Source of the DNA: Dermanyssus gallinae
Taxonomy: Eukaryota; Arthropoda; Arachnida; Mesostigmata; Dermanyssidae
Direction of reading: 5' to 3'
Length of the DNA stretch: 64,000 nt
Assembly (NCBI GenBank): GCA_003439945.1
Contig: QVRM01004808.1
Span: 161,539 to 225,538, forward strand
The translations under genes and the position numbers were made by a program. Positions 55,618 through 64,000 of the stretch are shown one piece after another (positions within the stretch are counted from its first letter, which is position 1; every line of letters starts with the position of its first letter). The notes beneath the pieces were generated by a model that saw only the letters and a list, made by a program, of their open reading frames with translations, was not told where the DNA came from and ran no database searches.

Positions 55618-57455
55618 ATGATCATCATCATCATCATCATCATCACCATCTCTCTTGAAAGAATCATTCTCTCTAAGACAGGAAAGGTCTCGTCGAGGCA
55701 ATGTCGACCCAGCCGATGCGCGCTGCATCCTCACCATGCCTCGCGAGCCCGAAAGATGAGTTCGTTCGAAGAAGATTTCCAGATGGCCCCTCGCCGCCGC
55801 CGCCACCGCCGCCGCCGCCTCCTCCGCCTAAATGGAGGAGACCTCCGCTTCTTCGTTTCGTGCCTCTTCTCGTCGTGGGTCTCGTCCTCGACTTACGAGA
55901 ACAACGGCATGGTGGGGGTGGGGCGGACGGAGAGAAGACAGGGGTCGTGCGTGGGGAATGATGAGGGGGACAGAGTGGGGCCGAGAGAGGACGGGGGGGT
56001 GGGGGGCGAGAGATAAACATGACGTCGACGACGCAGCATCAGTCGTCGTGGCGGGCGGACATCGTTCTCGGTCGAATCTCGTCAGCGAGTCGAGTGCCGC
56101 AACGAACCAACCAACCAACCGACGGACGGACCGTCCGTCCGGGGTTACCGCCGGCCTATTTGCTGCTGGCTTTGCTGGATGCCAGGCGCTTAAGAGCTGA
56201 TGCCGATGATGATACTGGAGGCTGGAGTAACGACGATGATGACGACGACGACGACGGCGATGATGTCTGTAAAAGGAATACACTCGCCGATGCGCCTCCT
56301 CCCGTTCTAGGGGAGAATAGGTCGCCGCCGGGTGGATGTGGGTGGAGGATGGCTGATACAACAACACTTCACATCATTTCTCTTCTCGTCGTCGTCGTCA
56401 TCATCCGTCTCCTCGTTCCAAATTATTTGCGGGGCGCGCGCATCATCATATGTGGTGGTGGTGGTGTGCGATACTGCGCATACTGCTCTATCTATGCTGC
56501 CGCTGCTGCTGCTGCCACTGCCTGGTCCGCTGGCCAGTCGTAGTCACTCTGCAGAGGCTGCTGCAGCTGCGGCCTCTGGAAAAACATCAGCGAACGATCG
56601 CATACTAAACGTCCAACAGGCAGACGATGGCCGCCTCCCGCCGACCCGTTTCCATCGTCATTTTGTCATCGGCAGCAACAGCAACATCAGCCTCAGCCTC
56701 ATCTATGCTACTCGAGGCGGGCCGGCCGGCAATCGACCAAGTCTCACGATGGCTACGAAGCGCCGTCATCTCACGATGGCTACGAAACGCTGCGAAACAT
56801 CGCCGCGATAGCTGCGCCTGATACTCTCGTGGGGTAGAGGGAAATCTGAAACCAGCAACGATGAGAGACACACTGCAGGAGGAGGAGGAGCAGCAGCAGC
56901 GACGACAAAGAGAGGAATGTGGAAGGAATAGGGAATGAGGAGGGACAGGGGGTGCATGAGGAGGGGGGGATGAGGGAGGCCTTTGGAAGCGGCGGGCGCG
57001 CGAAGATGTGACGACGACGCGCTGATCATCATGATTCCGGCCAGCCTTCAAGAAGAAGGTCGGTCGAGGACAGCAGCAACAGCAGCAGCAGCCTCGTTCA
57101 CTCACGTCCACTCATCAGTTCAGCTTCGAAATGATGCGATTCAGCATCATCAGCAATGGTTCTAGGCAGCTCGACGGGTCGGGGGGCGGACGCACATCGT
57201 TGCGCCAGAACACCGACGATGGGGAACATCGACGGGTGGGTCGCGACCAATGAAAACACACTACTCCTCTGGCTGCTAACACCAGCACCAGTACCAGCAG
57301 AGAGACCAAGGCCAAGCCAAGAGGAACCGAGATCAAGAAGAAGAAGAAGAAGAAGGGAAGACAACGAGGAAGAGAAGGAAGAACAAGATGGCCAGCATGA
57401 CGACGAAAGTAGAAAGAGAGAAGAGTGACTCTAGTGATAGCGACATCACTGATAT
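55618..57455. other. GC-rich mixed sequence
   Basis: ATC at 55619-55650, CCG/CCT triplets at 55790-55830, G-rich purine runs at 55912-56015, a 20-bp palindromic GGACGG/CCGTCC patch near 56124-56142, TCG/ATC near 56382-56405, CAG near 57073-57090 and GAA near 57334-57355. The 58-180 codon frames overlap on both strands without domains. Confidence 0.5.
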
Positions 57456-58096
57456 ATGTGTACCAACACCGGCATCACCACGGCAGCGCGCCTCTGGAGC
57501 GCGCTGCTTAAGTACGCGTCGCAGCGCCGTAGCGTGTTGACGCTCGATGCTGGCTGCGAGATAGATATCTGTCTGTTGTGCTGCCTCGGTTTTCCTTCTT
57601 TACCCTCTCATCCTGTCGTCGTATCCTCCTTCTTCTCCAGCTTCTCCTGTTCCTCCTGCCTTCTCCTTCGCGTTGCTGTTTATCTATCTGGAGCCTATCT
57701 GTGGCCGATCGGTCTCCGTAGTCCGTCCGCCGTTCGTAGTGTGTCGTCCGGTGATGGCGACGGCACGATGGTGGCGTGGTGGTTGCCGCACCGCGCCGGA
57801 TAACCGCGCTTCTCCAGCGGCTGGCCGAATGCTGACTTGTCGACTACACTCGGCCGGCACTCGAGAACGCAATCGAGCAAAAGACGGGTGATCGCGGGGG
57901 TGAAGCAACCTTCTCAACTTGGCGCCGCTTAGTCCTTCTCGGAGGAATCATCCTCCTCCGTCCGTGGAGTCCACCCGTTTGCCTGCCCGCTTCAGGCTTT
58001 TGTTTTGAGTCAGCTCGATCGGCTGACTCAGGCGGCAAAATGGAGTGAGCTTATCACCAGCTAATCACTTCAATATTGTTGGTTGACTTCAATTAG
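57456..58096. other. Unique GC-rich sequence
   Basis: A 115-codon frame from ATG at 57456 (+) has no domain. A 9-bp inverted repeat (TGAGTCAGC/GCTGACTCA) lies at 58006-58030. No supported gene. Confidence 0.45.
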
Positions 58097-58431
58097 CACG
58101 ATACGTGCTAGGTGGCAGTCGTTTCGCCCGCACCGACGGGCAGCAAACAACAGCATCATTTGTAGTGATAGTCTCGGGGCGGGCTCTACACCCTGCTCAA
58201 TCGGTTGTCCGTCCCACAGAGGGTTCTCGTGTAGAGGCGAAGACAGAAGTCGATGCCGCGTGCTGGGGTTGGTGCGCGAAAGCTGGGCGCGCAGATGAAG
58301 TCGTCGATGAGGTGGTCGCCCTTCTTAAACTCACCGCACCCTATGTGAGGTGGGTGCTCGGACGCCCTATGCTATGGAGCCCGACTATTGAAGTCGTCCG
58401 CGCGCCTCTCTTGAGACGCGCGAGAGTTTAG
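58097..58431 (+). CDS. Candidate terminal exon, unknown protein
   Basis: An acceptor-like sequence (ggttgacttcaattag) opens a frame of 111 codons to TAG with no microsatellite contribution, the longest such run in the window. The peptide is of even composition; its second half contains a likely amphipathic helix (RADEVVDEVVALLKL) followed by APYVRWVLGRP and an Arg-rich end. Codon choice looks varied with many C/G third bases. There is no ATG at its start, so it would be a last exon. No domain is recognised; a random open frame cannot be excluded. Confidence 0.25.
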
Positions 58432-59519
58432 CCAACGAAACGGATATTTGATCGCCGTTGTTGTTGTTGACGTTGTTGTTTAGTCACTTGAGTTCACTCA
58501 AGCGTGCCGAGATAAAGGCCCATAGCCTCACCACATGTTTGTTTGTATGGTACATATATATATATGCATATTGTTGTATGTCTGACTCTAGGTTGTTGCT
58601 TCGGGGGGCTTCAAAGGGGCCCGCGTCGTCCGCTGATCCCGTTGTGATGACTTCACACATGTGTGCGTCTGCGTCGTGGTCTTCGTCATCGTGGTGGTTT
58701 ATCGAGGGTAGCTGGGTTGGATGGGGTTGTGCTGGCGGCCCTTGGGATAGCATGGGTGGGTGGGGAAAGCGGGGATGGAGGGGGCGGACAAATGAATACG
58801 ATGTATCGCCGTCATGTGGCGCCCACGTGTCGTCGTCGTGGTCGTCGTCGTTGTTGTGATCGCCTACTTGAGGGATGATGATCTCTCCGTTGAGGAGATT
58901 CCCCTGTGGCGGCGATGGCAGTAGCGCCGGCCACCCCCCTCAACGGTACAGAACTCAATCGGCAATTTACTACGATTGTGGTTGCTGCTGCTGCTGCTGC
59001 TGTTGAGCCAGGCAAAAATAACCGGCGAGCGTTCGGTGCCCTCGTCGCTCCTTGTCGTTGTCCTTCCATCCCCTGCCTATTCCCCGCCCATCGTACGACG
59101 TCATGGAGCACGCCAGCGTCACTGTCGTACTTGTTATTGCTGTTGCTGTTGTTGCTGTTGTTCTTGTTGCTGTTATTGTTGTTGTTGTTGGCGGTGCGGT
59201 CATCGATGGCAGCTTTCACAATAGCGGCCAACCGCAGGAACACCAGCAGTGGAAGTCATAGAACAACAACAACAGCAACAGCTTTTCATCTGGTGCTGCC
59301 CTGAAGACGACGGCCATCGCTCGAGGAGGCCGTTGCAGGCGTAATGTTATGGTTGCGGTCGTCGTTGTCCTCGATCTCGTAGTAGTTGTGTTAGTAGTAG
59401 CCGCAGCAGCACTCGTATTAGTAGCAGCAGCAGCAGCAGGAGGAGGGGTGGCTGTAGCAGCAGCAGCAACAGCAGCCTGCAGTTGTTTTCAAAGTTGCGC
59501 CAGCGTTGCAGAGCGTTCG
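58432..59519. other. Mixed sequence with TTG and CAG tracts
   Basis: TTG at 58455-58480, GTC/TCG at 58825-58855, TGC/TTG at 58980-59005 and 59128-59192, and AGC triplets at 59400-59475. No supported gene. Confidence 0.55.
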
Positions 59520-59575
59520 TCGGCTCAACTCGAACGTCGACGTCAGCGACGATGACGACGTTCGAGCTGAGCCGA
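59520..59575 (-). other. 20-bp hairpin, perfect in minus-strand RNA
   Basis: 59520-59539 pairs with 59556-59575 around a 16-nt loop. The single non-Watson-Crick position (59528) is A-C on the plus strand but becomes a G-U wobble on the minus strand. The arms are complex sequence (GGCTCAACTCGAACGTCG and its complement), not a microsatellite. Confidence 0.8.
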
Positions 59576-60311
59576 GTCGAGCGGAGCGGAGTCTAGTCGA
59601 GTTGAGTGGTGATGGTGGTGGAGGATTGCTGGCGGCCTGAGAGAGCTAGCAAAAGAGAGATGGATGGATAGGCAGATAGGGAATTGAGTCCGCCTGGCCC
59701 GTCGCCGATATATGTAGCGGCCGCTGAGCCGCTGAGACGAACCGGCCGACCGACCGACCGAACTGCCAGCCAGCCAGCAGCTGTTTCTCAAGTTGTTGCT
59801 ATTGTTATTGTTGTTGTTGTCGCTGTTGTTGTTCCTGATGCTCTTGTTGCTGTCTCGTTCAGCAACAGCAGTAGTTGCAGCTCCTCAGCGCAGTTGCCCG
59901 CCGGAGGATGTTAGCAGCAACACCAACAACAACAACAAAGGCGACGACAACAACAACAGCAACAAAGGCATCGACAACAACAACAACAGCTGCAGCAGCA
60001 GCAGCAGCAATATCAACAACAACGTCAACAATGGCGTCGACGACGGAACAATTTGACTCTGTTGCCTCCGTCGCTCCGTCGTGCTGGAGCTGGTGCAGCG
60101 GCAACAGCGTCAGCAGCAGCAACAGTAGTTGGAGAGCGTCGCCTCACGTCTTTGTGAGGAACTTCCCGCAACGGCGGTCCACCACCACCAACACTACCAC
60201 GAATACCAACCAACTCTGTTCGCCCTCCCGCACGGCCGCCCCTATAGCTGTGTATGTGACCGTAGCAGCAGCAGCAGTGGTGGTGCTGATGCCAGTAGGA
60301 ATAGGGAGGTA
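59576..60311. other. Mixed sequence with TTG, CAA and CAG arrays
   Basis: GAGTCGAGC quasi-repeats at 59572-59610, TTG/TCG at 59790-59835, CAA/CAG at 59915-60030 and CAG at 60105-60125. No supported gene. Confidence 0.55.
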
Positions 60312-60328
60312 GGGGGGGGGGGGGGGGG
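60312..60328. repeat. Poly-G tract (17)
   Basis: Seventeen uninterrupted G residues, followed by GGT/GGCT-rich sequence to about 60390. Confidence 0.95.
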
Positions 60329-60760
60329 TATCGATGTGGGTAGGTAGCTCGGTGGCTGGCTGGGTGGGTGGCTGGGTGGTGTATTGGTTGTGTGGGTAAG
60401 GCGTATGTCTCTCTATCAGTCTGTCTGTGTGTTTGTCTGTCGGTTGGTGGGTCGAAAAATAGCCGACGTTACGTCGAGATCTGTGCACAAGTGTTCGTCT
60501 GACGTGTGCTCGACAGTGGGTGTTTTGAATGTGTGGGTGTGCGTGTGTGTGTGAGAGCGTATGAATGTATGTATATCTGTACGTATGTAAGTATGCACTC
60601 TTGTAAGAGTTTATGTATGTGTGTCCGTCAGTGGTTCAGTAAGAGATGACGAGAACTACTGCTGCAGCAGCAACAACAGCAGCAACAGCGGCACAGTGGT
60701 CGCTCGCCCGTCCGTCCGTCCGTTCGTAGCCCCCCCCACTGCTACCCGACCTATTGTTGT
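60329..60760. other. GGCT and TG/TATG runs
   Basis: (TGGG/TGGC)n at 60348-60385, TGTC runs at 60415-60440 and TG runs at 60530-60555. CAG/CAA at 60662-60690. No gene recognised. Confidence 0.55.
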
Positions 60761-60870
60761 CGGTGCTGTTGTTGTTGTCGGTGCTGTTGTTGTTGTTGTT
60801 GTCGGTGCTGTTGATGTTGTTGTTGTCGGTGCTGTTGTTGTTGTTGCTGTTGTTGTCGTCGTCGACGTCT
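60761..60870. repeat. GTCGGTGCTGTTGTTGTT tandem array
   Basis: GTCGGTGCTGTT recurs at about 60758, 60777, 60801 and 60825 with variable numbers of TTG between copies. All spacings are near multiples of three. Confidence 0.88.
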
Positions 60871-61149
60871 GTGAGTCTCTCGGTCTATTCGTCGGTTTGG
60901 CTGGATCGGTCGGAGCTGTCGGCTAGCGTCGTCGCACGACGAGGATGGACCACCACCACCGTCACCAGTCCGCCCTCGCCGCCCTCGACCGTCGAAAGAG
61001 ACGTAAGACAGAGAGCGCGAGGGAAGAGAGAGATAGGGACAGAGAGAGAAGGGGGAGCGAGAGAGAAAAGCTGCTGGTGCTGGTGGAGTTTTGCCGTCCA
61101 GATCCTCGACGACGACGACGCCGCCGCCCTCGCAGTCTACAAGTCTACA
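60871..61149. other. GC-rich mixed sequence
   Basis: AG-rich run at 61008-61070 and ACG triplets at 61106-61122. No supported gene. Confidence 0.5.
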
Positions 61150-61360
61150 CAGTCCTCATCGGCGTCATCAACATGGTGATGATAATTTTAATCATCATCA
61201 TCATTAATATCATCATCATCATCATCAACACCATAGTCATCATCATCGCCATCACCATCGTCATCATCATTGTCATCATCGGCATTAACATCAACAGCAT
61301 CATCGCCATCAATATCAGCATCATCAGCATCATCAACAACAACAACAACAACAACAGGAT
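61150..61360. repeat. ATC/CAT imperfect array
   Basis: ATC triplets with scattered ATT, GCC and AAC variants, ending in CAA triplets. Ile, His or Ser frames on the plus strand are repeat translations. Confidence 0.9.
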
Positions 61361-62410
61361 CACCACCGTCAACGTCAACATCATATCGGTATTGGTCGTT
61401 CGGTGATCGCCGTTGGTTGTTGTTGTTCAACAGCAAACCGTTGCTGCTGCTGCTACTGATGTCGTTGTTTTTGTTGAGGTTGTTCCTGTTGCTATTGTTG
61501 TTGTTGTTGTTGCTGCTGCTGGCGCCGCCGCCGCTGCCTTGCTGTCGATTCGATCCTATTTGGAACACATGTGGCGCATGTCGGTGGTCGTGGTCGTCGT
61601 GGCTAAAGCATCACCATCAGCATCAACAACAACAGCAGCAGCAGCAGCAAAACAAGAGCAACATCAACAACAATAATAACAACAACAACAACAACGAGAA
61701 CAACAATGATGACGATGACGAAGACGGTGACGGTACTAAACGTAGAGCAGCAACAACAACAACATCAGCAGCAGCAAAAATAGCAGAGGCTCTCTCGTTC
61801 AAACTACGAATCTAGGCAGAAGCTGGCCGTCAGTCAGACAGACTGGCAGACAGATGGACAGACAATCAGTCAGTTAGGCAGCAGGCAACTGACTGGCTGG
61901 CTCGCACATCGATAGGAGAGAACAGAACTGCTACAGCAGCGTTTGAACTACGGCACTACGTCCAGAGGGCACTATCAAACGACAGCAACAACACAACAAC
62001 AACAACAACAACACAACAACAACAACAACAACAACAACAATAATCATAATAGCGACAACAACAACAGCGGTGGCAGAACATCAGCAGCAGCAGCAGAAGA
62101 AGCAGCCGCAACAGCAGAAACAGATGGAACTGCAGCTGCAGCAGCAGCAGCAGCAGAACATTAGAGAGTTAGTCGTTGGCCACTTGTCTGTGGTCTCTCT
62201 CTGAAGGATGATGCGACGAGGGATGAAACATGTAGAAACGACGACAACAACAACAACAGCAACAACGACAGCAACAACAACAATAACAACAACAGCGACG
62301 ACGACGACAACAACAACAACAACGACAGCGGGGCTACCATCTCCGTCGTCGTCGTCGCCATCATCGCCGGCTGCTGCTGCTGCTGAAGCTGTCCTGACAA
62401 GTCGCATCAC
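61361..62410. repeat. TTG/TGC then CAA/CAG arrays
   Basis: TTG/CTG triplets at 61420-61530, CAG/CAA at 61625-61710 and 61745-61775, CAA at 61983-62080, CAG at 62083-62158 and CAA/ACG at 62237-62330. The Gln/Asn/Ala frame at 61943-62164 (+) follows the repeats. Confidence 0.85.
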
Positions 62411-62503
62411 CATCTCTTTACTACTCTTTACTTTACTATTTCTTTACTACTCTTTACTTAACTATCTCTTTACTACTCTTTACTTAACTATCTCTTTACT
62501 TCT

Positions 62504-62510
<7 letters not shown>
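62411..62510. repeat. 26-bp TTTACT minisatellite
   Basis: CTCTTTACTACTCTTTACTT recurs at 62416, 62442 and 62468 with an exact 26-bp period, then passes into TAC/ACG triplets. Confidence 0.93.
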
Positions 62511-62536
<26 letters not shown>

Positions 62537-63534
62537 GTTGCTACCACTACGACTACTAACTACCTCGAACATCATCGGACGCTTCGTCGGACCATGCTGG
62601 ACCGTGCTGGAGTGTGTTCGACGCTTCTGCCACCCCTCCCCCCCGCCCCCCGCCCAACCGTGTCCCTCTACCCCGTTAGCGCCACCGTTCGTTCCGCCGT
62701 CATCATGATCAACAGTTGCCGAGAGAAGGGAGGGGAGAGGACAGAGAGAGAGGGATAGAGAGAAGCGTCGAGAGAGAGAGAGAGACATTGAAACGTGGTG
62801 CGCTCGCAAAGTTGCATTACCTGCTAGCTATTTGATATGCAACAAGGCATATGATGAGAATGCAGACAGCCAGACAGTATGAGAATGATGACCATGATGA
62901 TGATGATGCTAATAATACCGGTGATGACGATGATGATGATAATAATAATACCGGTTATGATGATGATGATGATGCTGATCATCGAACTATCTGGTTTAGT
63001 CAGCGAGAGCAAAGTGGCATTGTCATCATGAGGGACAACGCCATGCACACGCTCACACGAATACACACCATACCATACCATGGACGTCATGGAGACAGAC
63101 CGTGTGGAGATCGCGGCGGATAGACGTCGCACAACACGACAATTCCCGCATTGAAGAGCTAACGGAGCTAACGGAGCTGATTTTGCAACAGCAGCAACAG
63201 CAGCAATTGAGGGTGGGTAGAACCCGTTCGCCGAGCGCTCATTGGAGATTCGGACCGATTTTTTGTTGTTGCCGGACGATCTATTATTGTACCAGTTCTA
63301 CACAGACTGTTGTTGTTACTGAACTGACTGGTGAAGCATAACGGTCACACAAAAATCAAAGAGACAATAGAAAACGTTTCGTCAACGTCGTTTAGTACGC
63401 GAACATCGCATAAAGAACACCTCTCCCATCCCTTTCTTCGTCTCGGTGCAAGGCAAGCCGGTATCTCACGGTAACAGTACAACAGTGTATATGAGAATCG
63501 AAACACCCAGATGACCGGGACGCTTTTTGCAGAA
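62511..63534. other. Mixed sequence with ACG, AG and GAT tracts
   Basis: TAC/ACG at 62505-62532, C-rich at 62635-62655, AG runs at 62738-62788 and GAT/AAT triplets at 62895-62975 with a duplicated AATAATACCGG phrase. No supported gene. Confidence 0.55.
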
Positions 63535-63750
63535 CCTCGCGCTAGAATTAAAAGCATTTTTAACGAGGAGGTTGTTTTTAATTCTAGACTATCCTCCGTC
63601 CCCTACGGGCTTGGAACTTAACCTGAGGTATATCTTCAATAAACCTCGCGCTAACAACAAGCTCGTGTGTCGACGGCTGTAGACGACACACGAGGGACGT
63701 ATTGAGAGTTTATCGAAAGCCGTATCGAGAGTTTATATCGAGAGCCGTTC
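63535..63750. repeat. Cluster of hairpins and direct repeats
   Basis: AACCTCGCGCTA occurs at about 63533 and again at 63641. CTAGAATTAAAA (63542-63553) pairs with TTTTAATTCTAG (63576-63587). CTCGTGTGTCG (63662-63672) pairs perfectly with CGACACACGAG (63684-63694). GAGAGTTTATCGA-AGCCGT then repeats in tandem to about 63750. No coding capacity or known element recognised. Confidence 0.75.
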
Positions 63751-64000
63751 TACTATTGACTTCAGACTACCGCCGACGGTCGTTTGCCGATTGCCGTTGC
63801 CCGATAATGCCAATGTTATCAAATGTTTGTCATCATCACCAAGCCTCTCTTATCTCGGCGGGCCGTGAAAAAAGAAAAAAAAACGTATCATGTCATCATA
63901 CTGCCTGTTGATTGATAGCATGTCGATTGTGTTGTTTCCTCCTCGACTCGCTGACTCTCGACAACAACTGCACGCGTAGCTGCTCTCAGAGCGTTCCGTC
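63751..64000. other. Unique sequence to window end
   Basis: No gene or repeat recognised. Confidence 0.5.

Noticed and set aside
60348..60385. Telomere-like TGGG/TGGC repeat
   Set aside because: The units are irregular and limited to under 40 bp; they do not match a known telomere unit and resemble the other tetranucleotide runs here.

Overview
This window looks like nuclear DNA from an animal, most probably an invertebrate and perhaps an arthropod. The clues are a decayed mariner transposase, the 3' tail of a non-LTR retrotransposon, a foldback element in a TA microsatellite, splice-like GTAAGT and pyrimidine-AG signals, no operons or ribosome binding sites, and abundant CpG (unlike methylated vertebrate DNA). 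The species cannot be named from the sequence.

The dominant content is simple sequence. Trinucleotide mosaics are the most frequent: AAC, AGC and ACG on one strand (read as TTG, TGC and TCG where inverted), plus ATC/GAT, AGT/TAG and AAT. There are about twenty TA dinucleotide arrays, CT/GA runs, tetranucleotide runs (GACA, TCGA, GGCT, GTCG), poly-G/poly-C tracts of 15-22 bases and at least ten minisatellites with units of 18-64 bp. Most open frames here are translations of these repeats (poly-Leu, Val, Asn, Gln, Thr, Ser or Ile) and are not genes. The longest open frame is about 248 codons, which is about what chance allows over 64 kb in six frames. No conserved cellular protein domain, rRNA or intact tRNA was recognised.

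Layout. 1-14 kb: microsatellite mosaics with a few isolated exon-like pieces. 14.5-16.8 kb: more complex, AT-richer DNA with a possible gag zinc-knuckle relic. 17-22 kb: more mosaics, one well-formed 141-codon frame on the minus strand, and a 22-bp minisatellite. 22.8-25.2 kb: two diverged copies of a dispersed repeat flank a non-LTR retrotransposon tail. 25-35 kb: several exon-like pieces, the best being 32727-32904 (+, with acceptor and donor) and 33601-33984 (-, ATG to stop). 35-49 kb: mosaics, TA arrays and minisatellites. 49.5-51.1 kb: the clearest mobile DNA, a 941-bp foldback element joined by a TA array to a mariner relic. 51-64 kb: mosaics, a few weak exon candidates and several strong short hairpins.

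The genes do not form a recognisable pathway. The most economical reading is intergenic or long intronic DNA with perhaps scattered exons of low-complexity proteins. All coding calls are therefore low confidence; repeat and transposon calls are much firmer.
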